Assembly: GCA_002331385.1 (NCBI GenBank)
Contig: DCYB01000012.1
Location: 62,001-126,000 of the forward strand
Source: Comamonadaceae bacterium UBA2121
GTDB taxonomy: Bacteria > Pseudomonadota > Gammaproteobacteria > Burkholderiales > Burkholderiaceae_C
Direction of reading: 5' to 3'
DNA: 64,000 nucleotides
Shown: positions 8,668-17,697 of the stretch, in pieces
Layout of the letters: the number at the start of each line of letters is the position of its first letter
Numbering within the stretch: the stretch's first letter is position 1
Notes under the pieces: model-generated
Databases searched by the model: none
What the model was told of the DNA's origin: nothing
Seen by the model: only the letters and a program-made list of their open reading frames with translations
Position numbers and translations under genes: made by a program

Positions 8668-9303
8668 ATGGCCTACCGACAGACACCCGCCGTTGAAGCC
8701 CGACTGCAAGATAACCGCACGCGCATCCTGCAAGCGGCGCGCGCCCTTGTCAGCGAAGGCGGCTGGCAAGAAGCTCAGATCGCCAACGTCGCCAGCACCG
8801 CAGGCATCGCCACAGGCACGGTGTACCGCTACTTCCCCTCCAAAGCCGAACTCTTTGCCGAAGTGCTCTCGCGCGTATCGCAACGCGAAGTGGACGTGCT
8901 CAACGACATCGCCCAGTCCGACGCATCCGCGCAAGAGCGGCTGCACTCCATGGTCACCACCTTCGTGCGCCGGGCGATGCGCAACGCGCGGCTGGCCTAC
9001 GCCCTGATTGCCGAGCCGTGCGACAAGGCCATCGACGAAGAGCGCCTCAAATACCGCGCCGCCATCAGCGAGGTGGTGCGCGCCGTCATCGCCAGCGGAC
9101 AGCAACAGCGCACCATGCGCAGCGACGTGCGTGCGGACATCGCCGCCACGGTCATTGTGGGCGGCTTCATGGAGGGGCTGATCGGGCCGCTCTCGCCACT
9201 GGCAAGTTCATCGACAGACTCGGACGAACAACGCGCCGAAGTCGCCGCTCTTGCCGACCAGATCGCCGCCCTCGCCTGCGCCAGCATCCGGAACGCCACC
9301 TGA
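8668..9303 (+). CDS. TetR-family transcriptional regulator
   Basis: A 211-residue TetR repressor. Residues about 17-60 form the helix-turn-helix, with the hallmark IATGTVYRYFPSKAELFAEVL; the rest is an all-helical ligand domain. It is followed 57 bases later, on the same strand, by an AidB-like acyl-CoA dehydrogenase, which it probably regulates. A nested dyad directly abuts its start codon. No ribosome site of standard form is seen, as the dyad occupies that position. Ligand unknown; an acyl-CoA is a reasonable guess. Confidence 0.87.
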   Translation: MAYRQTPAVEARLQDNRTRILQAARALVSEGGWQEAQIANVASTAGIATGTVYRYFPSKAELFAEVLSRVSQREVDVLNDIAQSDASAQERLHSMVTTFVRRAMRNARLAYALIAEPCDKAIDEERLKYRAAISEVVRAVIASGQQQRTMRSDVRADIAATVIVGGFMEGLIGPLSPLASSSTDSDEQRAEVAALADQIAALACASIRNAT

Positions 9304-9360
9304 ACACAGCCCAAACACCCGACCACCCGAGCGCCAGATCATCACAAGGAGACACACCCC

Positions 9361-11064
9361 ATGAACCAGTCCGTCCACACCGAGGCGCTCACGGCGCCGG
9401 CTAACCGCTACCGCACGCATCAGGTGCTCAATCAGGCGCAACCCGCTGCGGGTTTCAACGCCTTCAGCAACGACGCCGTGCTGACCGCCGCCATCCAGCG
9501 CGAAGCTCCCTGGGCCGCGCAGAAATGCGCCGCACTCGGTGCCGTCGCGGGCGACGACGCCGTGCAGGATCTGGCGCGTCTGGCGAACAAACACGACCCG
9601 GAACTGAAGACGCATGACCGCTTCGGTCATCGCATCGACTGGGTGGAATTTCACCCCAGCTGGCACCAGCTCATGTCGCTGGCCTGGCAGCATGAGGTGC
9701 CCAACCTCTCGTGGCGCACGAGCGAGCCCGGCGGGCACTATGCGCGCGCCGTGCTCTCCTACCTGTGGAATCAGGTGGAACAAGGCACGGCCTGCCCCAC
9801 CGGCATGGCCTATGCGTCCTACGCGGGATTCAGCGCCGAGCCCGCACTCGCCATCTGGGCTGAAAAATCCAGGGGAACACAATACGAATTCAGCCGCAAC
9901 GAAGTGGGCGACAAGCCATCGGTCGTCATCGGCTACGCGATGACGGAGAAACAGGGCGGCTCCGATCTGCGCGAAACGCAAACCACGGCACGCTTCTCCC
10001 ACACGGCCAACTACCACGGCGCCACCGCGCATTGGTACGAACTGACGGGCCACAAATGGTTCTGCTCCGTGCCGCAATCCGATGGCTTCTTCACCCTCGC
10101 CAAGGTGAACGGCGGCGTCACCTGCTTTTTCCTGCCACGCACCCTGCCCGATGGTTCGTTCAATGCGTTCTATGTGCAGCGTTTGAAGGACAAGGCAGGC
10201 AATCGCTCCAATGCGTCGAGCGAAGTGGAATATGCGGGCACGCTCGCCGTCCGTGTGGGCGAAGAGGGGCACGGCATCCGCGAAATTCTCTCGCACGCGC
10301 ACCTCACGCGGTTGGATTTCGCGGTCGGCTCGGCCGGGCTCATGCGCCAGTCCCTCACGCTGGCGCTGCAGCACACGACGACACGCAATGCGTTCGGCAC
10401 GTCGATCGCCGACCGCCCGATGATGCGCAACGTCCTGGCCGACATGGCGGTGGAAGTCGAAGCCGCCACCCTGTTTGCCCTGCGCATTGCCAAGGCCACC
10501 GACGGCATGGAGTCGAACGAGCACGAGAAACTGCTGGCGCGCGTGGCCACTCCGGCGGCCAAGTTCTTCAATTGCTCGCGCGCTCCGGCCATTGCCTATG
10601 AAGCGCTGCAATGCCACGGCGGCAACGGCTTCATCGAAGAAAACCCGATGGCCCGCCTGTATCGCGAAGCCCCGCTCAACAGCGTGTGGGAAGGCACGGC
10701 CAACATGATGTGCATGGACGTGCGCCGCGCCATGACGCGCACACCCGACACGCGCGACGCGCTGACCACCGAATGGCGCCAGTTCGCCGGGCAGGACAAA
10801 CGCTTTGACGCCCTCGTGGCCAGCACGCAGCAACTGGTCGACGCGGCACTCGCGGATGAGTTCTACGCCCGCCCCATGACCGAAGCCCTTGCGCGCACGA
10901 TCCAGGGCGCAGAGCTGCTGCAGCACAGCACACCTGATGTCATCGACGCCTTCTTCGACACGCGCTGCGGAACGGGCTGGGGCGTGCACTTCGGCACCAT
11001 GGGCACGGGCATGTCCCCGGACGCTGCGGCGCGCATCGTCAAGCGCGCCAACGTGCTGCGCTGA
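9361..11064 (+). CDS. AidB-like acyl-CoA dehydrogenase
   Basis: A 567-residue flavoprotein of the AidB branch of acyl-CoA dehydrogenases, longer than ordinary members (about 380-400). The N-terminal AidB-type extension (HQVLNQAQPAAGFNAFSND) is followed by YAMTEKQGGSDLRETQT, the flavin/substrate motif, and by the C-terminal CHGGNGFIEENPMARLYREA. E. coli AidB is induced by alkylating agents; many homologues are instead thought to act on branched acyl-CoA. A strong ribosome site (AAGGAG) precedes the ATG. It sits in a pair with the TetR gene. The exact substrate is not shown by the sequence. Confidence 0.85.
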   Translation: MNQSVHTEALTAPANRYRTHQVLNQAQPAAGFNAFSNDAVLTAAIQREAPWAAQKCAALGAVAGDDAVQDLARLANKHDPELKTHDRFGHRIDWVEFHPSWHQLMSLAWQHEVPNLSWRTSEPGGHYARAVLSYLWNQVEQGTACPTGMAYASYAGFSAEPALAIWAEKSRGTQYEFSRNEVGDKPSVVIGYAMTEKQGGSDLRETQTTARFSHTANYHGATAHWYELTGHKWFCSVPQSDGFFTLAKVNGGVTCFFLPRTLPDGSFNAFYVQRLKDKAGNRSNASSEVEYAGTLAVRVGEEGHGIREILSHAHLTRLDFAVGSAGLMRQSLTLALQHTTTRNAFGTSIADRPMMRNVLADMAVEVEAATLFALRIAKATDGMESNEHEKLLARVATPAAKFFNCSRAPAIAYEALQCHGGNGFIEENPMARLYREAPLNSVWEGTANMMCMDVRRAMTRTPDTRDALTTEWRQFAGQDKRFDALVASTQQLVDAALADEFYARPMTEALARTIQGAELLQHSTPDVIDAFFDTRCGTGWGVHFGTMGTGMSPDAAARIVKRANVLR

Positions 11065-11149
11065 CGTCGCGGCACTTCGCTCCGGGCGGCGGACATTTCC
11101 CGTGGCAAGGAAAGTCCCGCTCGCCCGCATAGTCAATGGAATAGACATT

Positions 11150-11163
11150 ATTTGAATTCAAAT
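11150..11163. promoter_or_regulatory. Palindrome before the MarR gene (likely operator)
   Basis: A perfect 14-bp palindrome, ATTTGAATTCAAAT, ends 20 bases before the MarR start. MarR proteins typically bind AT-rich palindromes overlapping their own promoter, so this is a good candidate autoregulatory site. Confidence 0.55.
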
Positions 11164-11183
11164 GATTTCTATACAATTGACGC

Positions 11184-11642
11184 ATGACCCACAAGGAATT
11201 CATCGATCCACGCCGCCGCGTGGGCTTTCGCCTCGTCGGCGTGGCCCGGCGCTGGCGCCACGCACTGGACACACGGCTGGCCGCAGCAGGCCTGAGCGAC
11301 GCCGTGTGGAGCCCGCTGGTACACCTCTATCGGCTGGGTGACGGCATCTCGCAAAGTGAGCTGGCTGCGGCCATCGGCATCGATGGCTCCAGTCTGGTGC
11401 GGCTGCTGGACATGCTCGTCGCGCAAGATCTGATCGAACGTCAGCCCCACCCTACCGATCGCCGCATCAAGGTGCTGCACCTCACTGCCGAAGGTCGCAC
11501 CAAGGTGCAAGCCATTCGCAAACGGCTGACCGCGTTGGAGGACGAACTGCTGGCCGGTCTCGACGACGCCACCATCCAGACGCTGGTGGATGCGTTCGAC
11601 ACCATCGACACGCACATTGCGGAGCTCCATGAAAAAGCCTGA
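11184..11642 (+). CDS. MarR-family transcriptional regulator
   Basis: A 152-residue winged-helix MarR protein; the core ELAAAIGIDGSSLVRLLDMLVAQDLIERQPHPTDRR spans the recognition helix and wing with its conserved Asp-Arg. Its last 14 bases overlap the start of the FUSC transporter, so the two are translationally coupled. Such MarR/FUSC pairs usually respond to aromatic acids or similar small molecules and control their export. A palindrome just upstream suggests it represses its own operon. Confidence 0.87.
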   Translation: MTHKEFIDPRRRVGFRLVGVARRWRHALDTRLAAAGLSDAVWSPLVHLYRLGDGISQSELAAAIGIDGSSLVRLLDMLVAQDLIERQPHPTDRRIKVLHLTAEGRTKVQAIRKRLTALEDELLAGLDDATIQTLVDAFDTIDTHIAELHEKA

Positions 11643-12759
11643 CGTCGCCGCGCACGCATCCCACGCACAGATGCTGCGCCACACGATTGCGCCCGCACGC
11701 CTGCGCGAGAGCTTTGCGCTGGCGCGTCCACCGTCCGTGCGCAATGGCGCGCTCGCTGGTGGTCAGGCGGCATTGGCCGTCGTCCTGGCCGCAGGCGCCT
11801 TGCACTATTCGCCCTGGCCCGAAATGGCGGGGTTTGCCGGGCTCGGCGGCATGGCGGCGCTGTTTGGCCGATTTGGCTCACCCGCGCAATGCCGCCGCAT
11901 TGTGTTCGCCGCAGGCTGCCTGTTGACGGCGCCCGTCGCATTGCTGTCCTTGGCCGCGTGGTTCCAACTGCCCATGGTGGTCATGCTGCTGCTGTTTTCG
12001 CTGATGGCCGGTGCTCTGGCATCCGTTGCACACCGCACGCAAGTGGGTGCTCCGGGGGCCGTGATCTTCGTGTTCGCCGCCAGTGCCGCCATCACGCCCA
12101 TCGACTCGGCCTCGCTATGGTGGCAGCGCGTGCTGGCCACGGCTCTGGGCGCGTTGCTCGCGTATGTGGTGTGCGCGCTGACCGACCCGTTGCGTGACCA
12201 GTCCGTGCAGCCTGCAGCACCTGTCGCCCAATCGACGACTGCCAGCCCCCTACCGCCCCTCACACCGGGCTATGCCCCCAGCCAATCGCTGCGGGTGGCA
12301 CTGTGCGCGGCGATTGCCTCGCTGGGCGCGTACGCACTCGGTTGGTCGCATCCCGCGTGGGCGGCGATTGGCGCGATTGCCATCATGCAGGGCATCCATT
12401 TGCCACACACCATTCACCGCGCGTGGCAACGAACGATTGGCACCATCATCGGTGCAGGCATCGCCTGGGCAATTCTATCCACACATCCCGATTTCTGGCA
12501 CATCCTCGCCGTGGTGGCCGTGCTCCAGTTCGTCACCGAGGTGATCATCGGCTACAACTACGCGCTGGGCCAGATGGCCATCACCCCCATGGCACTGCTG
12601 ATGACAGCGTTGTCAGGCCACGCGGGCGCGACCGAGATGGCGGTCTCGCGCATTTATGACACCGCCCTTGGCGCACTGGTCGGCATCGCGCTGGCCCTGT
12701 TGTTTTCCACGCTCGATGAACGCATGCATCTGGCACGCCATCACTCCGGAAAACACTGA
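11629..12759 (+). CDS. FUSC-family membrane transporter (aromatic acid efflux type)
   Basis: A 376-residue integral membrane protein with two groups of transmembrane helices, about residues 35-170 and 215-365, as in FUSC proteins such as the AaeB p-hydroxybenzoate exporter. The frame is open further upstream, but the ATG at 11629 (MKKPDVAAH) overlaps the marR stop by 14 bases and gives the normal N-terminus. It is shorter than AaeB (about 650) and lacks the long cytoplasmic domain, like other compact FUSC members. Control by the preceding MarR is inferred from the overlap. Confidence 0.82.
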   Translation: MKKPDVAAHASHAQMLRHTIAPARLRESFALARPPSVRNGALAGGQAALAVVLAAGALHYSPWPEMAGFAGLGGMAALFGRFGSPAQCRRIVFAAGCLLTAPVALLSLAAWFQLPMVVMLLLFSLMAGALASVAHRTQVGAPGAVIFVFAASAAITPIDSASLWWQRVLATALGALLAYVVCALTDPLRDQSVQPAAPVAQSTTASPLPPLTPGYAPSQSLRVALCAAIASLGAYALGWSHPAWAAIGAIAIMQGIHLPHTIHRAWQRTIGTIIGAGIAWAILSTHPDFWHILAVVAVLQFVTEVIIGYNYALGQMAITPMALLMTALSGHAGATEMAVSRIYDTALGALVGIALALLFSTLDERMHLARHHSGKH

Positions 12760-12783
12760 GAACCCGTCGTCCTGGCGCGCATG

Positions 12784-12819
12784 AAAAAGGGCGGGCACTC
12801 TGTAAGAATGCCAGCCCTT
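12784..12819 (-). terminator. Terminator of the cytochrome b561-YceI operon
   Basis: Read on the minus strand: a stem of AAGGGC with GCCCTT plus a second 4-bp segment across one mismatch, followed by a run of five T. It lies 29 bases after the stop of the last YceI gene. Confidence 0.7.
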
Positions 12820-12847
12820 GCGCGCTCTATATCAGTTCAATAAACGC

Positions 12848-13423
12848 TTACTGCTTGATGGCCTCGATCTGTGCCACGATGCGCACGTTCTTGGGGAAGC
12901 CATAAGCCACGCCGTAGTCCACGCCAAATGCGGTGCGATCGATCGTGGTTTCAAAGTCGCCGCCGCACACTTCACGCTTCACCATCGGGCTGTCGTAGCA
13001 GGCAAACTGGTTGGCCTTGAAGGTCACGGGCTGCGTCACGCCCTTGATGGTCAGATTGCCTGCCACGGACACCACCTTGTCGCCGTCAAACGTGAACTTG
13101 TCGCCCACGAACTTCGCCGTAGGGAACTTGGCTGCGTCAAAAATTTCGGCGCTTTGCAGGTGCTTGTTGAAAGGCGCGGTGCCGGAGTTCACCGAGTCAA
13201 TCTGCAGCGTGAGTTCGACCTTGCCGGTCTTGGCCGCCTTGTCCAGCTCGACAGTGCCTTCCTTCTTGTCGAATCGCGCACGGTTCACGCTGGCGCCGAA
13301 GTGGCTGATCTCGAATGTGGCGAAGGTGTGTGTCGGGTCGACAGCATAGGTCGCGGTTTCAGCCTGGGCAACGGTACCGGTCATGATGGCAACGGCGGCG
13401 AGTGCGAAAAACATCTTACGCAT
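12848..13423 (-). CDS. Periplasmic YceI-family protein
   Basis: A 191-residue YceI protein with a clear signal peptide (MRKMFFALAAVAIMTGTVAQA, cleavage after residue 21). The mature part is the YceI beta-barrel: YAVDPTHTFATFEISHFGASV at the start and VAGNLTIKGVTQPVTF in the middle. Members bind long isoprenoid molecules in the periplasm. It is the last gene of an operon with another YceI and cytochrome b561, a widespread pairing suggesting a link to quinone or isoprenoid redox chemistry. Two cysteines (CYD, VCG) lie near residues 145-155. Confidence 0.9.
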   Translation of the reverse strand: MRKMFFALAAVAIMTGTVAQAETATYAVDPTHTFATFEISHFGASVNRARFDKKEGTVELDKAAKTGKVELTLQIDSVNSGTAPFNKHLQSAEIFDAAKFPTAKFVGDKFTFDGDKVVSVAGNLTIKGVTQPVTFKANQFACYDSPMVKREVCGGDFETTIDRTAFGVDYGVAYGFPKNVRIVAQIEAIKQ

Positions 13424-13489
13424 GTGAATAACTCCTTAGGACAAAAAATCGATTCGGTAGGGTTGGGATTGCAGGTGCGATAACGCCCC

Positions 13490-14083
13490 TCAGATCTTGG
13501 GAATGCCTGTGAGTGCCAGCTTGAACTTGACCTGCACATCGTCGGCCACCATCGAGGTGTCGGCCCACTCCTGCTCGCCAATCTTGAAAGCGAGGCGCTT
13601 GATCGGGAAGCTGCCAGTGGCCGTGGTGTTGGCGCCGCTTTGCGCCAGCGTCACAGGCACCACCACATCCTGGCTTGTCCCCTTGATGGTCAGCTTGCCC
13701 GCCACTTCATATTTGCCACCGCCCAATGCCTTGATCGCACTGGACTGAAAGCTGGCTTGCGGAAACTTGGCCACGTTGAACCACAAAGGCTTGGGCATTT
13801 CAACGTCTGTCTCTTTCGAGCCCAGGGTTGCGCTGCCGGTGTCGATGGTCAATGCGACCTTGCTGCTCGCCAGCTTGGCTGGGTCGAACGCAACCTGTGC
13901 ATCGAACTTCTTGAAATGTCCGTTGACGGGCACACCCATCTGCTTGCTGACAAAGCTGATCTCGCTTTGCGCCGGGACCAGCGCCTGCTGCGCCATGGCC
14001 GGAGTGGACAGCACCGTTAGCGCCGAGCCGGCGAACGCCGCCATCACGGCAAAACGGGACAAAGTGGTCTTCATATTCAACAT
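13490..14083 (-). CDS. Periplasmic YceI-family protein, second copy
   Basis: A 197-residue YceI protein. The ATG at 14083 (MLNMKTTLSRF) is chosen because AGGAG lies 8 bases upstream and it begins a proper signal peptide ending in STPAMAQ. The frame stays open to 14194 but that extension has no signal features. The mature protein has the YceI pattern (VPAQSEISFVSKQMGVPVNGHF, AGKLTIKGTSQDVVVPV). It shares the operon with cytochrome b561 upstream and another, diverged YceI downstream. Confidence 0.88.
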   Translation of the reverse strand: MLNMKTTLSRFAVMAAFAGSALTVLSTPAMAQQALVPAQSEISFVSKQMGVPVNGHFKKFDAQVAFDPAKLASSKVALTIDTGSATLGSKETDVEMPKPLWFNVAKFPQASFQSSAIKALGGGKYEVAGKLTIKGTSQDVVVPVTLAQSGANTTATGSFPIKRLAFKIGEQEWADTSMVADDVQVKFKLALTGIPKI

Positions 14084-14153
14084 CTGATTGCTCCTGTACA
14101 GCGGGCGCCGATGGCGTCCCGCTCCTGTGTCATTCCATTCAAAAAAAACCGAT

Positions 14154-14756
14154 TCAACCCTGCTTACCGGGCAGCATGCGCGAGAGCAGCCCATCGCGGT
14201 CGATGAACTGGTGCTTGATCACGGCGGCCACGTGCATCACCACCAGCGCAGCCAGCGCATAGGCGCTCCAGCCGTGCCACGGCTTGATGGCTTCCGCCAG
14301 TTCCTTGTTCGCCGACACCAGATCTGGCAACGGCAACACGCCAAACAGCACGATGGGGAAACCCGCTGCCGAGCTATAGGCCCAGCCGATCAGCGGTACG
14401 GCGAAAAACAGGGCGTACAACCCGAAATGCACCGCATGGTGCGCCACGCGCTGCCACGCCGGCATAGTGGCCAGCATCCGGGCCGGAAGCGCCGGTGGCT
14501 TCTGCACAAAGCGCCACAGCACCCGCAGCGCCGACAGCGCAAGGATCGTCATGCCGGCCCACTTGTGCCAGTTGTAAAGCTTGAGACGCTGCGGCGAAAA
14601 CGACAGGCCGGTCATGTACAGGCCGACGCCGAACACCGTGACGATCGCGGCGGCCAGCACCCAGTGAAATGCCATGGCAGTGCCGCTGTAGCGGGCAACT
14701 GTCTGCGGCGGAATGTTCTGCATATTCGACAATTTTTCTTGATGCGTGGCTCTCAT
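14154..14756 (-). CDS. Cytochrome b561 (CybB family)
   Basis: A 200-residue inner-membrane di-haem cytochrome with four transmembrane helices. Haem-ligand histidines are recognisable in AFHWVLAA, NWHKWAGM, HHAVHFGLY and MHVAAVIKHQFID. It passes electrons between the quinone pool and a partner, here probably linked to the two YceI proteins that follow 71 bases downstream. The start could be the ATG at 14756 or the one at 14723 (MQNIPPQT); the first has a weak GGAAG just upstream. Confidence 0.88.
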   Translation of the reverse strand: MRATHQEKLSNMQNIPPQTVARYSGTAMAFHWVLAAAIVTVFGVGLYMTGLSFSPQRLKLYNWHKWAGMTILALSALRVLWRFVQKPPALPARMLATMPAWQRVAHHAVHFGLYALFFAVPLIGWAYSSAAGFPIVLFGVLPLPDLVSANKELAEAIKPWHGWSAYALAALVVMHVAAVIKHQFIDRDGLLSRMLPGKQG

Positions 14757-14936
14757 CCGCTTCCGACCACCGGAAGCTTTCGACAGATTTCACCGCCAAC
14801 TCGGCAGCGATAGTGAGTAGTCTAGATTCGCTGTCATGCATCAAGTTTCAACAAAATTGTCGTTTCAATTCAAAATATTCCAACGACCAATCCCCACCCC
14901 CTGTGCGGACTTGATGTAACCAACCGTACGCCCGTT

Positions 14937-15683
14937 TCAAATGGCCCCTTCGGAGTTCGGCAAATCGAGTTTGCCCTCGCGCAATGCCTTGAGCAGTTCG
15001 TGTGGTGTTGCCCAGATATGCGCCTCCAGCGCCAGCGCGGCGCGCGCTTCCTGGCCGGACATGGCCATTTCAAAAATTTCACGGTGTTCCGCATGCACGT
15101 CGCGCGTGGCCCCGGGCAGGTCCATGGCGTAGCAGCGGTAGCGCTCGCCGTGGCGGGCGAGCAGGCCCAGCACCTTTTGCGCCCAGGGCGATTGCTTGCC
15201 CGACAGCAGTGCCTCATGAAAACGCAGGTTCAGCGATTCCCAGCGGCGCCGGTTCTCAATCGACAGCGGCTGCTCCAGTGAGGACAACTCTTCGTAGGCT
15301 GCCGCCAGTTGCGCACGCCAGGCGTTCCCGCCGAACCGGATGGACTCGCGCAGGGCATTGGTTTCGATGTGCACCCGCAGGCGCGTCAGGTCTTCCAGAT
15401 CGTCCATGGCGATGGGCGAGACGCGAAAGCCGCGCTGCCCTTCGGCGGTCACCAGCGCATCGCTTACCAGCCGCGTCAGCGCTTCGCGCAAGGTGCCAGC
15501 GCCCACGGCATAGGTTTGGCGCAGGTGCTCGATGCGCAGCTTGCTGCCGGGCAGCAAACGGCCCTCGATGATGTCGGTGCGCAGCTCGGTATAGGTCTGC
15601 TCGGTCAGCGTACGGGAGCCGTTGTCGTGCGGAAATTCGGCATCTGCCGCCGCCTGGCTCTGGATGAAGCTGCGTTTGGCCAT
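14937..15683 (-). CDS. aphS: GntR-family repressor of phenol genes, AphS-like
   Basis: A 248-residue FCD-type GntR regulator: winged helix at about residues 28-95 (EGRLLPGSKLRIEHLRQTYAV) and an FCD domain from about 105 on. It starts 5 bases after the aphR stop on the same strand, so the two form one transcript. In C. testosteroni TA441 the GntR protein AphS represses the phenol genes, and loss of it lets the strain grow on phenol; the position and family here match. Function is assigned by synteny, not tested. The inducer is unknown. Confidence 0.8.
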   Translation of the reverse strand: MAKRSFIQSQAAADAEFPHDNGSRTLTEQTYTELRTDIIEGRLLPGSKLRIEHLRQTYAVGAGTLREALTRLVSDALVTAEGQRGFRVSPIAMDDLEDLTRLRVHIETNALRESIRFGGNAWRAQLAAAYEELSSLEQPLSIENRRRWESLNLRFHEALLSGKQSPWAQKVLGLLARHGERYRCYAMDLPGATRDVHAEHREIFEMAMSGQEARAALALEAHIWATPHELLKALREGKLDLPNSEGAI

Positions 15684-15688
15684 GGCGC

Positions 15689-17392
15689 TTACTCCTTCGC
15701 TTCCGGGCTACGCTCGCGCAGTCGGGAGAGCCGGTAGCTCAGTTGCGGCCGCGTCATGCCCAGCGCCCGTGCCGCCGCCGCCAGATTGCCGCCTGCGCGG
15801 TGCACGGCCTCCTGCAGCAGGCTGTCCTCCAGCGCTTCGAGTGAGAGCCCTTGCCGCTGCATCTCGTCATACAGATCGTTGGTCTGCGTGTCCGGCATGG
15901 CTGGCGGCTCGTTGACGAGAAAGCCCTGCGCACTCAGCCGACTCTGCCCGCCATCGTTCCACTGCGGAAACAGCGTGGCCACTTCGATCAGTTCGCCCGG
16001 CGGCGTGAGAATCAGGCCGCGTTCCATGAGGTTTTCCAACTCGCGCACGTTGCCGGGCCAGCGGTGGCTGCGCAAAGCCGCCACGGCGCGGTCACTCAAC
16101 CCCGCCACCTTCTTGCCGTGCATGGCCGAGAATTTTTGCAGCAGGTGCATGGCGAGCAATTCGATATCGTCCACACGTTCGCGCAGCGCCGGAATGTGGA
16201 TGGGATAGACATTCAGCCGATACAGCAGGTCGCGCCGGAACGTGCCTTGCTCCACCGCTTTTTCCAGATCCACGTTGGTGGCGGCCACCACGCGCACATC
16301 CACCTTGATGGTGCGCGTGGCACCCAGCCGCTCAATCTCGCCGCTTTGCAGCACGCGCAGCAATTTGGCTTGCGCAGCCAGCGGCATTTCGCCCAACTCA
16401 TCGAGCAGCAGCGTACCGCCATGGGCACGCTCGAAGCGCCCGATGCGCGTGGCCGCAGCGCCGGTGTAGGCGCCCTTTTCGGCACCGAACAATTCACTCT
16501 CGATCAACTCGGCCGGCAGTGCCGCACAGTTCACGGCGACAAACGGTTTGCCCGCGCGCGCACTCATGTCGTGCAAGGCGCTGGCAAAGCGCTCCTTGCC
16601 GACACCGGTTTCTCCCGTCAACAAGACGGTGACCTGGGTGGGCGCGGCCTTGCGCAGCAGATCGACGGACACCTTGAACGAGCGCGCCTGCCCCAGCAGC
16701 GGCCCCTGCCCGTCCGCAGGTTGCAGCCGCGTGCGCAATGCCTCGACTTGCGAATGCAGTTCATCGATGCGTACCAACATCGAATCCGGTTGGTACTCAC
16801 GCGCCAACTGCTCGCCATCGGGCCATTCCTCGGCAAAGCGTCCTTCGATCAGACAGTGTGAATGCCCACATGCCGCGCATTGCACTTCCTTGAACAAAGC
16901 GGGCCTGCGGAAAAAAGCACTCGTGTAACCGGAGGCATAACCGATGAGCATCCAGCAGGCGGGATCGTTCTGCGGCCCCCATTCACGCAGGTGTGCGTCG
17001 GCCTCCCAACTGTGGTCCCAGCGCACATGGCAGCGAAAGCGTCCGGCTTTTTCGTCCAGCTCAAATAGCAACGGTGTTGCGCATACGGCACCTTCCAGCC
17101 GATGCAGTTGCGGCCCCACCGAGAACATGTCGAACAAACTGGCGTTCGGACGAATCTGCCGCGCCAGCAGCGCATCGCGCTCGCCCGACGCATACCCGCC
17201 GCGCATCAACAGTCGGCGCGTGTTCTCCATACCGATGGTGTTCATCAACTCGCGCCGCACCGCCGTCAGCGATGCCGAATGCAGCAGCAACATGCGCTGA
17301 TCGGATAACCAGATCAGGCCCTCCTCCGTGGAAAAGCGGACGAGTTTGCGCAAATCCGTATCGGATGGCATCGGAGGTGTGGGACGGGTCAT
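15689..17392 (-). CDS. aphR: Sigma-54-dependent phenol-responsive activator AphR
   Basis: A 567-residue DmpR/MopR-type activator. Residues 1-200 are the phenol-sensing V4R domain. Counting from the chosen ATG, the zinc ligands known in MopR are all kept at the expected spacing (C146, E169, C172, C180), as are the phenol-contact H97 and W125. Residues about 235-470 are the AAA+ domain (GETGVGKE Walker A, GAYTGA sigma-54 contact loop, LLLDELGEM Walker B). The C-terminal helix-turn-helix (AARALGMTRPQLSYRLSRL) is of the Fis type. The ATG at 17392 (MTRPTPP) is preferred over the ORF start at 17467 by comparison with DmpR length (563). It is divergent from aphK. Confidence 0.9.
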   Translation of the reverse strand: MTRPTPPMPSDTDLRKLVRFSTEEGLIWLSDQRMLLLHSASLTAVRRELMNTIGMENTRRLLMRGGYASGERDALLARQIRPNASLFDMFSVGPQLHRLEGAVCATPLLFELDEKAGRFRCHVRWDHSWEADAHLREWGPQNDPACWMLIGYASGYTSAFFRRPALFKEVQCAACGHSHCLIEGRFAEEWPDGEQLAREYQPDSMLVRIDELHSQVEALRTRLQPADGQGPLLGQARSFKVSVDLLRKAAPTQVTVLLTGETGVGKERFASALHDMSARAGKPFVAVNCAALPAELIESELFGAEKGAYTGAAATRIGRFERAHGGTLLLDELGEMPLAAQAKLLRVLQSGEIERLGATRTIKVDVRVVAATNVDLEKAVEQGTFRRDLLYRLNVYPIHIPALRERVDDIELLAMHLLQKFSAMHGKKVAGLSDRAVAALRSHRWPGNVRELENLMERGLILTPPGELIEVATLFPQWNDGGQSRLSAQGFLVNEPPAMPDTQTNDLYDEMQRQGLSLEALEDSLLQEAVHRAGGNLAAAARALGMTRPQLSYRLSRLRERSPEAKE

Positions 17393-17490
17393 ACCGAAAC
17401 TATCGATAAAAATCCGAACATCCACCATTCGGACAGACCCGTAAACCGACCCTTGGAAATTCATCAAATCAACATGTGATTCCGGGCCAA

Positions 17491-17506
17491 TTGATCATTT
17501 GATCAT
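17491..17506. promoter_or_regulatory. AphR upstream activating sequence
   Basis: TTGATCATTTGATCAT closely matches the inverted TTGATCAATTGATCAA element bound by DmpR/MopR-type activators. It lies about 155 bp upstream of the sigma-54 promoter, a normal distance for DNA looping. A weaker TTCATCAAATCAAC half-site precedes it at about 17459. The 305-bp aphR-aphK gap holds this site and the promoter and no gene. Confidence 0.7.
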
Positions 17507-17647
17507 GCTGCATTGCAACAGGCAGCTGGGTGTTTTCTGAATGACCGCAGCGCAACTGTCATCAGGCAGACAAAAGCGGTCCAAACGGGCGCCGATGGAT
17601 AGGGACTAACCCTCAAATTATCGATATTTTTGCCATCCGCTCCAAAA

Positions 17648-17664
17648 CTGGCACGCCTGATGCA
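17648..17664 (+). promoter_or_regulatory. Sigma-54 promoter of the aph operon
   Basis: CTGGCACGCCTGATGCA fits the -24/-12 consensus: TGGCACG at -24, GC at -12, with exactly 10 bases between the GG and GC pairs. It is 33 bases upstream of the aphK start and downstream of the AphR-type UAS. Confidence 0.88.
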
Positions 17665-17697
17665 AGACAGGACGCACAGACCAGCATGGAGTGCGCA

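Noticed and set aside
9208..11148. 646-codon minus-strand frame opposite the AidB-like gene
   Set aside because: Antisense shadow with no recognisable domains; the plus-strand protein is strongly supported.
12818..13483. 221-codon plus-strand frame opposite the first YceI gene
   Set aside because: The minus-strand reading has a signal peptide and YceI motifs; this one has none.
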